Shown here one piece after another: positions 22,943 to 30,618 of a DNA stretch of 40,526 nt (the first letter of the stretch is position 1; every line of letters starts with the position of its first letter). Origin of the DNA: UBA93 sp964477205. Lineage in GTDB: Archaea > Micrarchaeota > Micrarchaeia > Norongarragalinales > Norongarragalinaceae. The stretch is taken from assembly GCA_964477205.1 (NCBI GenBank), contig CAYZDE010000004.1, positions 1 to 40,526 of the forward strand, given 5' to 3'. Below the pieces are notes generated by a model, which saw only the letters and a list, made by a program, of their open reading frames with translations, was not told where the DNA came from and did not search any database. A program made the position numbers and the translations under genes.

Positions 22943-23593
22943 TCAAGACCGCCCGATGGCCTTTAGGATGAGTTGGAATACCGTTTCCTTCTTTGCTCCG
23001 TCGGGAACCACGATTGCGCGCAGTAACCCGCGTTCCTCGTACATGCCGCGTACGGGCGCGGTTTTATCCTCGTAAGTCTTGAGGCGTGCCTTGATTCCAT
23101 CCGGCTTGTCGTCCTCTCTCTGGTACAACTCGCCGCCGCACTCTTCGCACTTGACGGCTTGCGACGGGGCAGGGTAATTGTGAATCTTCTTGCATGCCTT
23201 GCAAGTCCACCTGCCGCTCAATCGGCGTACGATTTCTTCGTCGCTAGGCTCTATTGAAGCTACGTGCGTCAACTCGTGTCCTAGCTCTTTCGAGATTTCG
23301 TCGAGCATTTCTATTTGTGGCGGTGTGCGAACCGCAGCATCGAGGAGCGCCCCGTTAGCGTACTTTGGCTTCGTCAGTTCTTCCTTCAAAACCTTTTTCA
23401 CGAGTTCGTCTTCTACGAGCCCTCCGGAGTTCATTATTTCATATACTCTTTTTCCCAGTTCGGTATTTTTGTCGAGCGCGCGGAAAGCGTCGCCCGTGGA
23501 AATTCTCGGCAATCCGAGTTCCTTCTCGAGCATTTCGCCTTGCGTTCCCTTGCCCGCGCCGGGCTTTCCGAATAATAGTATGAATTCTCCCAT
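22943..23593 (-). CDS. adk: Adenylate kinase with zinc-binding LID
   Basis: The 216-residue product has Walker A GKPGAGKGT (9-17), ISTGDAFR (AMP site), and a long LID with CKAC...CEEC that binds zinc, then RLKTYEDKTAPV. This is the bacterial-type long adenylate kinase and not the archaeal trimeric type. It keeps AMP, ADP and ATP in balance, important where ADP-dependent kinases and ADP-forming AcdAB are used. It follows eIF2-gamma with a 12-base gap. Confidence 0.95.
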   Translation of the reverse strand: MGEFILLFGKPGAGKGTQGEMLEKELGLPRISTGDAFRALDKNTELGKRVYEIMNSGGLVEDELVKKVLKEELTKPKYANGALLDAAVRTPPQIEMLDEISKELGHELTHVASIEPSDEEIVRRLSGRWTCKACKKIHNYPAPSQAVKCEECGGELYQREDDKPDGIKARLKTYEDKTAPVRGMYEERGLLRAIVVPDGAKKETVFQLILKAIGRS

Positions 23594-23605
23594 AATTTTT
23601 TTTTG

Positions 23606-24802
23606 TCACTCCGTTATTTCGGCGGTAGCGTACAGCCTCCAACGGTTGTTCGCTCGCCGCATTATCGCGATTTCGTCGCCGGCGTTCACACAAACCGGCT
23701 TCTTCAGCTTCACGGTGACTCCTTCCTTCTTTTTTTGCCTGGAGACGAATCCCACGGTCGTTGCGGTTCCAACGCCTATTACCAGCGGCTCGTTCTCTAT
23801 GTAAGTGTCGGCGAATTTTTCGAGTACGCGCGGCAACGGCTTTATCTTTAACCGCAATTCCGAGCGCGCTTCCGGAACTTTCGTCCCGAGTAGGCACCCT
23901 ACTATTGCATCTCCTTTTGTTAGCGCGGGGTCGATTTCAGTTGCAACTGCGACGAGGCCGCCTGCGTGCGCTTGCTTTAACGACTCGCCGCCCGCGTGCA
24001 ATCCGGTTATTTTCGTCTTGATTTGATCGTACCGTTCGCCGCCTTTTGCTTCGCGCCTAATGCCCGGCGAGATGATGACTTCGTCGCCGACCTTAAGCAC
24101 TCCTTGCGTTATCGACCCGCCGAGCACGCCGCCGGTTATTTTTTTTATTACCGTGCCGGGCTTGTTGATGTCGAAGCTGCGTGCGAGGTACATTAACGGC
24201 TCGCCCTTGCTGCGGTCCGGCTCCGGAATGTTATCGACGAGCGCTTTGATGAGTGCGTTAACGTTGATTCCCGAGTTTGCGACTACGGGTATTACCTCCG
24301 CGTTTTCAAGGCTGGACCCTTTCAAGAATTCCTTTAATTGATTGTAATGCTCGAGTGCTTTTTCCTTGGAAACCAAGTCGATTTTGTTTTGCGCGATTAC
24401 CACTTTCTTTATTCCGGATGCTTCGATTACCATTAAGTGCTCGATGGTTTGCGGCTGCGGGCACTTTTCGTTCGCGGCTATCACGAATATTGCCCCGTCC
24501 ATTATGGATGATGCCGCGATTACCGTGGCCATTAATGTTTCGTGCCCCGGGGCGTCCAGGAAAGACACGCGCCGCACGAACTCGCCGTTGCCTCCGCACG
24601 GGCACTTTTTGCTTGTGTAGTACCCGCCGCACTTCTTGCACTTGTTGAAGTCCGCGTCCGCGTACCCTAACTTGATCGTGATTCCGCGTTTGACTTCCTC
24701 ACTGTGGGTGTCCGCCCACTGCCCGGTGAGTGCGCGCGTCAGCGTGGTCTTGCCGTGGTCCACGTGCCCCACGACGCCTATATTAACCGTTGCCTGAGTC
24801 AT
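23606..24802 (-). CDS. eif2g: Translation initiation factor aIF2, gamma subunit
   Basis: The 398-residue GTPase brings Met-tRNAi to the ribosome. It shows G1 GHVDHGKT (12-19), RGITIKLGYA switch 1, the zinc knuckle CKKCGGYYTSKKCPCG, DAPGHE, NKIDLV and the two beta-barrel domains. The ATG is followed by a standard length. It lies 38 bases downstream of the end of the LysRS gene, reading the same way, and is followed by adk. Confidence 0.97.
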   Translation of the reverse strand: MTQATVNIGVVGHVDHGKTTLTRALTGQWADTHSEEVKRGITIKLGYADADFNKCKKCGGYYTSKKCPCGGNGEFVRRVSFLDAPGHETLMATVIAASSIMDGAIFVIAANEKCPQPQTIEHLMVIEASGIKKVVIAQNKIDLVSKEKALEHYNQLKEFLKGSSLENAEVIPVVANSGINVNALIKALVDNIPEPDRSKGEPLMYLARSFDINKPGTVIKKITGGVLGGSITQGVLKVGDEVIISPGIRREAKGGERYDQIKTKITGLHAGGESLKQAHAGGLVAVATEIDPALTKGDAIVGCLLGTKVPEARSELRLKIKPLPRVLEKFADTYIENEPLVIGVGTATTVGFVSRQKKKEGVTVKLKKPVCVNAGDEIAIMRRANNRWRLYATAEITE

Positions 24803-24840
24803 GTTGATTACTACCTCTTTGGAGGCGGGCTCGTATTAAA

Positions 24841-26280
24841 TTACTTGGGTTTAACACTCGGGAAGAGTATGACCTCCTTGATGCTCGTCTGGTTAGAGAA
24901 TATCATGGCGAGCCGCCCGATTCCAAGGCCCATTCCCGCGGTCGGGGGCATGCCGTGCTCGATTGCCTCCAGGAACTCTTTATCCATTGGCTGGGCTTCC
25001 TCGTTCCCTTTCTCGCGCTCGTTTGCTTGCGCTTCGAACATTCGCTTTTGCACGAGCGGGTTCGTTAATTCGGAGTAGCAATTGCCGCATTCAATTCCCG
25101 CGATGAACAACTCGAAGCGCTCGGCAAGGCGCTCTTCCCCGCGCTTCACTTTCGTGAGCGGGCACATGTAAGCCGGGTAGTCCGTGACGAATGCGGGGTT
25201 CCATAGCTTTGGCTGCACGAATTCGTCGAAGAGCGCGTCCACCACGTGCGCGCGTGTCGGCTGGTTTACCTTCAATCCTTTATCTTCAGCCGCCTTCAGC
25301 GCGTCCGCGTCGGATTCCCACGAGAGAACGTCGATTTTGCTCTCTTTCTTAATCGCTTCGACTAGGCTCACCCGCTCGAACGGCGCCTTGAACGATAATT
25401 TTTTGCTTTGGTAATCGAACGATTCGCTTTCCTTGAGTTTCTTGGCGAGAGTTGAGAATAATTCTTCAGTGAGGCGCATGAAGTCCTCGTAATCCTCGAA
25501 AGCGGAATAGAATTCGACTTGCGTGAACTCGGGGTTGTGCGAGGAGTCGATGTCTTCGTTGCGGAAGTCCTTGCCGAACTCGTACACTTTCTCGAAGCCG
25601 CCGATTATCAAGCGCTTCAAGTAAAGCTCGTCCGCGATGCGTAAGTAAAAGTCGGTATTGAGCGCTTTGTGGTGCGTCTTGAAGGGCTTCGCCGCGGCTC
25701 CGCCGTAAGTCGATTGGAGCACCGGGGTTTCCACTTCCAAGTAATCCCGCTCGTCGAAGAACGCGCGCATTGTTGTTATCATTCGCGAGCGCATCACGAA
25801 GTTTTCGCGGCTCTCCTGGTTCATAATCAAGTCCAAGTAACGCTTTCGGTACCGCAATTCGGTGTCGCTTAATCCGTGGAACTTTTCGGGGAGTTCGCGC
25901 AGGGACTTGGCGAGCAGCGTGAATTCGTTTACTTCAACGCTGATTTCGCCTTTCTTCGTCTTAGTGACCTTGCCTTTTGCGCCTATCCAGTCGCCTGCGT
26001 CGAGGCGCTCGAAGCGCTTCATTTCTTCTTCGGGCAGGCCGTGAACCATTAATTGAATGCGCCCGCGCGAGTCCTGCAGGGATGCGAACGCTAGCTTACC
26101 GAAAGACCGCTTGGTCATCAAGCGTCCCGCCACACTCACTTCCTTGCCTTCCAACGAATCGTAATCGCCTTTCACTTGCGTTGAGTAATGCGTGCGCGCG
26201 TAAGAGTAAGGGTAAGCGTTCACTCCCTCGGCTTCCCAAGCCTTCAATTTTTCAAGCCGGTCGGTTTCCATTTTATTCAT
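24841..26280 (-). CDS. lysS: Lysyl-tRNA synthetase, class II
   Basis: The 479-residue product carries an N-terminal OB anticodon-binding domain (VSVAGRLMTKRSFGKLAFASL) and a class II catalytic core: motif 2 FRNEDIDSSHNPEFTQVEFY and motif 3 GMGLGIGRLAM. Most euryarchaea use the class I enzyme; this is the bacterial or eukaryotic type, also known from other archaeal lineages. tRNA-Lys lies about 2 kb away, but on the opposite strand. The first ATG (26280) gives MNKMETDRLE; the second ATG three codons later is equally possible. Confidence 0.96.
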   Translation of the reverse strand: MNKMETDRLEKLKAWEAEGVNAYPYSYARTHYSTQVKGDYDSLEGKEVSVAGRLMTKRSFGKLAFASLQDSRGRIQLMVHGLPEEEMKRFERLDAGDWIGAKGKVTKTKKGEISVEVNEFTLLAKSLRELPEKFHGLSDTELRYRKRYLDLIMNQESRENFVMRSRMITTMRAFFDERDYLEVETPVLQSTYGGAAAKPFKTHHKALNTDFYLRIADELYLKRLIIGGFEKVYEFGKDFRNEDIDSSHNPEFTQVEFYSAFEDYEDFMRLTEELFSTLAKKLKESESFDYQSKKLSFKAPFERVSLVEAIKKESKIDVLSWESDADALKAAEDKGLKVNQPTRAHVVDALFDEFVQPKLWNPAFVTDYPAYMCPLTKVKRGEERLAERFELFIAGIECGNCYSELTNPLVQKRMFEAQANEREKGNEEAQPMDKEFLEAIEHGMPPTAGMGLGIGRLAMIFSNQTSIKEVILFPSVKPK

Positions 26281-26329
26281 TCACTCTGTAAACAATGCTT
26301 CAGCGCGTTTTTAATTCGTTCCGAGTAGT

Positions 26330-27478
26330 TCAAGGTTGAACCCATTCTATTTCGTAGTACTCGTACTTGCTTTTGGGCAGCTGAATGCGCTTGACCCGGT
26401 AGTAGGTTATGCTCGTCTCGCGGTCGCAAATCGCCATGACCAAGTCGAGGCCCAGTTCGGCGGCCTTCTCGATTGCGCGCGCGAGTTCCTCGCCGCCTAT
26501 TTCTTCCTCCTCGCTCAATGCGAGCATTGCGAAGCGCGGCTTGCCGTCCTTCGGGGTTTCGGGCAGCCCTTTTTTTCGGTGGTATAATAGGAAGTCGAGC
26601 TCGGTTTTCGCTTTTCCTTTGGCTCCGGGTATGGCGAGGATGAACGTTTTCTTGACGCCGTGAGCTACGCGGATTGCGCGCGCCCACTCGCTGATTAGCA
26701 GGCGGGTTGAGCGCGGAAACGCATGCACCACGTGCTTGGAGTGCATCCACTTGGCGTTCTCGAGGTTCGGCGATGCTCCGGGAAAATACAAGCGGAAGTG
26801 CGTTCCGAATTTGAAGCCGGTTTTCACTACGAAGCCGCATAGGCGGAAGTCCTCGTATACTGAGTATAATGCTTGGAAGTCGGGGCGCCGCTTTTTCGCT
26901 TCGGTTTCCAAGCGCTTTTCCTTGATGTTCAATTCGTAGCCGCCGTGCTTCATTAGGAATAATGACTCGTAAGCGTCCAGCTTTAGGTAGCGGCCGTGCT
27001 TGCGCGCTTTGTAAGTGCCGAACTGCCCGAACCAATGGTTCAAGTATAATTCCTCGCCGATTGAGTCGTCGTCGATGATGCTCATCAAGTCGTCGTAATA
27101 GAATAATCCTTTTGCGTTTACGCGCGGGCAGGCGTAGTCTTTACTCGGGTAGTTCACGACGGGGCTGCGGCCATAGCCTCCTTCGGCTTCGCGTATCGGC
27201 CTCGCGATTAAGCCTCGGTCGCGCCAGTCCTTGTAGCAGTAGTAACGCGCTAGAAACTTCGGGCCTTGGTATTTCGAGGCGATTTTGTTGAATGATACTT
27301 CGCGGTTGTTTTGCTTGCACGATGCCTTTCGCACGTCCATTAAGTATAATGCTTCCTCGGGCTCAAGCTCAAGGCGCTTTGACTTCATCGACCCGAAGCA
27401 GCCTTTCAATAGTGCTTGAAGCGACGCTTGGTCGCGCGTGGTTATGCCTTTTTTATCCCATTCGAGTTCGACTGCCAT
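26330..27478 (-). CDS. endA: tRNA-splicing endonuclease, probably three-unit (epsilon-2) type
   Basis: The 382-residue enzyme cuts bulge-helix-bulge introns. Residues 1-~110 look like an inactive alpha-N unit (YYCYKDWRDRGLI at 79-91, no catalytic triad). Residues ~115-285 are the active alpha unit: VYEDFRLCGFVVKTGFKFGT then Tyr231, His246 (MHSKH) and Lys276 (HGVKK). Residues ~290-382 (FAMLALSEEEE, LGLDLVMAICDRETSITYYRV) resemble a beta-C unit. Homotetramer alpha enzymes are about 180 residues and two-unit ones about 300-350; the length and order fit the ARMAN epsilon-2 type. The three-unit reading is inference by pattern. Confidence 0.85.
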   Translation of the reverse strand: MAVELEWDKKGITTRDQASLQALLKGCFGSMKSKRLELEPEEALYLMDVRKASCKQNNREVSFNKIASKYQGPKFLARYYCYKDWRDRGLIARPIREAEGGYGRSPVVNYPSKDYACPRVNAKGLFYYDDLMSIIDDDSIGEELYLNHWFGQFGTYKARKHGRYLKLDAYESLFLMKHGGYELNIKEKRLETEAKKRRPDFQALYSVYEDFRLCGFVVKTGFKFGTHFRLYFPGASPNLENAKWMHSKHVVHAFPRSTRLLISEWARAIRVAHGVKKTFILAIPGAKGKAKTELDFLLYHRKKGLPETPKDGKPRFAMLALSEEEEIGGEELARAIEKAAELGLDLVMAICDRETSITYYRVKRIQLPKSKYEYYEIEWVQP

Positions 27479-27508
27479 TGTTATAACGGGGGTTAGCGCG
27501 TTAGCGCA

Positions 27509-27537
27509 TTTAAATCAAGTCATTAAGTTATTAAGCG
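27509..27537. promoter_or_regulatory. Divergent promoter region between endA and an anchored secreted protein gene
   Basis: In the 80-base gap, TTTAAAT (27509-27515) lies about 31 bases from the endA ATG on minus. TTATTAAG (27527-27534) lies about 28 bases before ATG 27559 on plus. No Shine-Dalgarno is seen for either, so both transcripts may be leaderless. Confidence 0.35.
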
Positions 27538-27558
27538 CCCATATTGTAATGCTAGTTT

Positions 27559-28269
27559 ATGCGCAAAAAAGCGTTGCTATTATTGTTATTGTTCGCCGCT
27601 GCGGCATTCGCTTACACGGACCGCTCGTTTTCCATGGCCGTGCAAGTTAACGGCGACGGAAGCGCGCATGTAATCGAAAAGACGGTGTTCACTTTGGATA
27701 ATCCGGAGGAGACGAACACTTTCGAGTACTATTTGCTTCAAGGTGAGGCGACTTTAATCGATTGGCAGCGCTTCAGTAAGAACATTCGCTATCATTATGC
27801 CGGCGCATTGTCGAACCTGAGGGTCATCGCTGCGCGCGAGTTCGAGTTAGGGCATACTTCCGCTTCGGTTTCAATGGAGTACGACGTTTCCGGCTTGTTT
27901 CTTCCGGAGCAAGTGAACAACCGCGTCACGCGTTATTCAATGGATAAGAAGAAGCTGAGTTTCGGCGTGCCCGGTGAGCTTTCATTGAGCAGCGGGCACG
28001 AGTTGTTTATGAAGCTTCCCGCGGACGCGTTGAATGTGGAGTTGGTTCCGGTCGGCGGAGTGACTTACGAAGGCCACAACGAGCTATCTTGGAAAGGCCC
28101 GCTCATCGGAATTTGGGATGTTTCATTCGAGCGCGAGGCCTCACTCAGCCAGGAAGTAAAAGATTTTTTCATTGACTCTTATCAAGGGTTCAGCGAGTCG
28201 TACTTGTGGCTCGTTGCATTAGTGTTCCTTGCTATAATCGCGGTGAAGCTAGCCAAACTCCGCGAGTAG
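27559..28269 (+). CDS. Secreted protein with C-terminal membrane anchor, function unknown
   Basis: The 236-residue product begins with a classical signal peptide (MRKKALLLLLLFAAAAFAYT, cut near residue 18) and ends with a hydrophobic anchor (YLWLVALVFLAIIAVKLAKL) and RE. The outside part (about 195 residues) is beta-rich and has no cysteine. SMAVQVNGDGSAHVIEKTVF near its start resembles proteins that begin with an N-terminal beta-sandwich, as in DUF2207-type membrane proteins, but I would not assign it. It is divergent from endA and its 3' end overlaps the convergent RFC-L gene by 21 bases. Confidence 0.75.
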   Translation: MRKKALLLLLLFAAAAFAYTDRSFSMAVQVNGDGSAHVIEKTVFTLDNPEETNTFEYYLLQGEATLIDWQRFSKNIRYHYAGALSNLRVIAAREFELGHTSASVSMEYDVSGLFLPEQVNNRVTRYSMDKKKLSFGVPGELSLSSGHELFMKLPADALNVELVPVGGVTYEGHNELSWKGPLIGIWDVSFEREASLSQEVKDFFIDSYQGFSESYLWLVALVFLAIIAVKLAKLRE

Positions 28270-29361
28270 TTTTGCTTCCTTTTTGTCCAACCCGAAGTAT
28301 TCGTCCGTGCCTTTCATCAAGCCCAGGAAAGGTAGTGTCTGCATTGCTTCGTAACGTGACAAGTGCAGTTTGCCTCCTACTTTCGTGCACAATGCTTTCA
28401 GCGTGTAGCGCGTTGCCTTGGACGAGCTGAGTGCGCGGATGTCGGATGGGAATGCGTAAGGCGTGAACGAATTGTGAACGCATTTCTTACTCGCCGCCAC
28501 GCCCCCGACGCTCAACGCGTTCACGTAACGCAGCAACCCGTAATCCTGGCGCTTTCGAATGCGCCCGGCGAATACGTCCCCGCGTGACAGCCAATGCATT
28601 GCCTTCGCCGTCTCCTCGAGGTCGTACTCGCGCGGCGTGTTCTCTTGTATCCACTTCACGAAGAAGTCCCAGTTCCCGTCGAAGTCCATTTTCGCGCGCA
28701 TTGCTTCAGCGTAATTTTTTTTGAATACCTTGCGGATTGCCTCGAAGGCGCCGAGCTTCTTATTTCGCCCCCCCCGAGAGCCGCCTTGCAAGTCATTAAT
28801 CGCCGCACGCAAGTCTCCCCCGGCGGCGCGCGCGATTCCCTCCTCGTCCGCTTCGACGCGCTCTTCGTCCGCGATTTTCTTAATGATTTTCCTTATGGTA
28901 AGCCAATTCACGCGCTTCAACGCGATTTTCATGCAAGCGTTCCTCAACGCACCGATTTTGCGGTCCCATAAGTTTTCGATTGTAAACGCCACGGGCTTCC
29001 CCGCATCTTCCGCGAACTTAACGAGTTTGGTTACGCCACTCTGCTTGAATCGCGTGTCCACGGCGTCCACGAGCAGGACGGATTGCGTTCCGTACAAGCC
29101 GGAGCCGGAAAACAGCGCCCTCAACCGCTTGTCATCCTTCACGTCGGCCTTCTCAACGTCGAGGATTTCCCAGCCCGCGCTCGCCGCAACCGCCTTAACT
29201 AAAGCGGTCTTGCCGGAGCCCGTCGGCCCGCTCAACAGTAAAGGCCTGCCTTTCTTGCCGCGCTTCCAGTCAAGCGCCCACTTCACGGCTTCCTCGCGCG
29301 CGCTCGGGTTACCCGCGAAATCTTCCACGCCTTTAGGCGCATACTTCTCAGTCCAAAGCAT
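28249..29361 (-). CDS. rfcL: Replication factor C large subunit, short with altered Walker B
   Basis: I start at ATG 29361 (MLWTEKYAPKGVEDFAGN), giving 370 residues. The clamp-loader AAA+ core shows RFC box II (WTEKYAP), Walker A GPTGSGKT (45-52), the sensor-1-like FTIEN and sensor-2 GGDLRAAINDLQ. The Walker B reads LLVDAVD (96-102), with Ala where the catalytic Glu of DEVD/DEID is expected. Archaeal RFC-L is usually about 480 residues and ends with a PCNA-binding PIP box; here the protein stops earlier and shows no QxxLxxFF-like end. It should load PCNA with RFC-S; the small subunit is not in this window. Confidence 0.9.
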   Translation of the reverse strand: MLWTEKYAPKGVEDFAGNPSAREEAVKWALDWKRGKKGRPLLLSGPTGSGKTALVKAVAASAGWEILDVEKADVKDDKRLRALFSGSGLYGTQSVLLVDAVDTRFKQSGVTKLVKFAEDAGKPVAFTIENLWDRKIGALRNACMKIALKRVNWLTIRKIIKKIADEERVEADEEGIARAAGGDLRAAINDLQGGSRGGRNKKLGAFEAIRKVFKKNYAEAMRAKMDFDGNWDFFVKWIQENTPREYDLEETAKAMHWLSRGDVFAGRIRKRQDYGLLRYVNALSVGGVAASKKCVHNSFTPYAFPSDIRALSSSKATRYTLKALCTKVGGKLHLSRYEAMQTLPFLGLMKGTDEYFGLDKKEAKLLAEFG

Positions 29362-29403
29362 AATACGAAAAGTTATTACCCGCGCGCTCTTAAAACGCAT
29401 ACC

Positions 29404-30555
29404 ATGCTAGTAGCACTCATCGGGCTTCCTAACAAGGGTAAGACCACGCTATTCAACGCTCTCACGCGCGCCCACGCCCAAATCGCGGATTATCCATTCA
29501 CTACCATCGACCCTAACAAAGGCGTTGCCTTTGCGACCGCGGATTGCCCTTGCAAGGAAAAAGAGCATTGCAACCCCCGCAGCGGGTCTTGCGTTAACAA
29601 CAAGCGGCGCGTTCCGATTAATGTAATCGACGTTGCCGGCCTGGTGGCCGGCGCCCACAAGGGCAAGGGGCGGGGCAATCAATTCTTGTCCGACTTAGGC
29701 CCTGCGAGCGCGCTCATTTGCGTTGCCGACGCGTCCGGTTCAACGGACGCTGACGGGAACAAATGCGCGCCTGGGTCTCACGACCCCGCCGAGGACGTGC
29801 GCATACTCGAGAACGAAATCGATTATTGGCTGGCTTCGGTCGTCAAGAGGAACGCCCCCAAGTCGCGCGGCAATTGCGTGGGCGCATTCCAACAAGCGCT
29901 CTCGGGAGTCGGCGTCACCGAAAGCGTGCTCAAGAAGTGCCTCCGAGAAACCGGCTTGACCCCCAATGCATGGGAGTGGATGGATGAAAGTTGCTTGAAG
30001 TTCGCGAGCTGCGTGCGCAAGAAGACGAAGCCGATAATCATAGCGGCTAACAAGTGTGATTTACCGACTTCCAAAAAAGGAGTGGCTTCCTTGCGCTCTC
30101 TAGGGTATCCCCTGCACGAGGTATCCGCGGATTACGAGCTTGCCCTTGAAAAGGCGGCGGAGAAGGGCCTAGTGGATTACGACGGTTCAAGCGTAACCGT
30201 GAAGACAGAGGACGCGCGCTTGCACAAGGCATTGGAAAAAATCAAGTCGTTCGTTGAATTAAATGCTGGCACCGGCGTTCAACAATTGTTGAACCAAATC
30301 GTGTTTGAGTCACTCGGGTTGATGGTCGCTTACCCGGTCCAAGACGAGAAGCACTGGACGGATAATAAGGGAGCAGTGCTGCCGGATGCAATGCTCTTGC
30401 CGAGCGGCTCAACGGCCTTGGACCTCGCGCGCTTAATTCATTCCGACTTAGCGGACGGGTTTTTGTATGCGGTGGACGCCCGCTCTCACATGCGCCTCTC
30501 AAAAGAGAGCCCGCTTTCCAATGGTGCGGTAGTGAAAATCGTTTCCACGAAGTGA
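29404..30555 (+). CDS. Obg-family GTPase (archaeal YchF-like) with TGS domain
   Basis: The 383-residue GTPase has G1 GLPNKGKTT (7-15), G2 DYPFTTIDPN, G3 VIDVAGLVAGAHKGKGRGNQ and G4 NKCD. A cysteine cluster between G2 and G3 (CPCKEKEHCNPRSGSC) is a mark of the archaeal/eukaryotic Ygr210-like branch of this family. A TGS domain ends the protein (TDNKGAVLPDAMLLPSGST, DLAR, GFLYAVDARS). These proteins associate with ribosomes and bind GTP or ATP. The ATG is 42 bases from the divergent rfcL start. Confidence 0.92.
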   Translation: MLVALIGLPNKGKTTLFNALTRAHAQIADYPFTTIDPNKGVAFATADCPCKEKEHCNPRSGSCVNNKRRVPINVIDVAGLVAGAHKGKGRGNQFLSDLGPASALICVADASGSTDADGNKCAPGSHDPAEDVRILENEIDYWLASVVKRNAPKSRGNCVGAFQQALSGVGVTESVLKKCLRETGLTPNAWEWMDESCLKFASCVRKKTKPIIIAANKCDLPTSKKGVASLRSLGYPLHEVSADYELALEKAAEKGLVDYDGSSVTVKTEDARLHKALEKIKSFVELNAGTGVQQLLNQIVFESLGLMVAYPVQDEKHWTDNKGAVLPDAMLLPSGSTALDLARLIHSDLADGFLYAVDARSHMRLSKESPLSNGAVVKIVSTK

Positions 30556-30566
30556 ATTCGCAAGCA

Positions 30567-30612
30567 TTTATAACCGCTGAAAATCTTGTTTATTTTGCTT
30601 TTACAAGGTGAT
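30567..30612 (+). promoter_or_regulatory. TATA box and extended Shine-Dalgarno of the thioredoxin-fold gene
   Basis: TTTATAA (30567-30573) and AAGGTGAT (30605-30612). Transcription starting near 30595 gives a short leader with the Shine-Dalgarno six bases before ATG 30619. Confidence 0.6.
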
Positions 30613-30618
30613 ATTTGA

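Noticed and set aside
28721..29410. Open frame of 229 codons opposite rfcL
   Set aside because: Antisense shadow of the clamp-loader gene, whose motifs are clear on minus.
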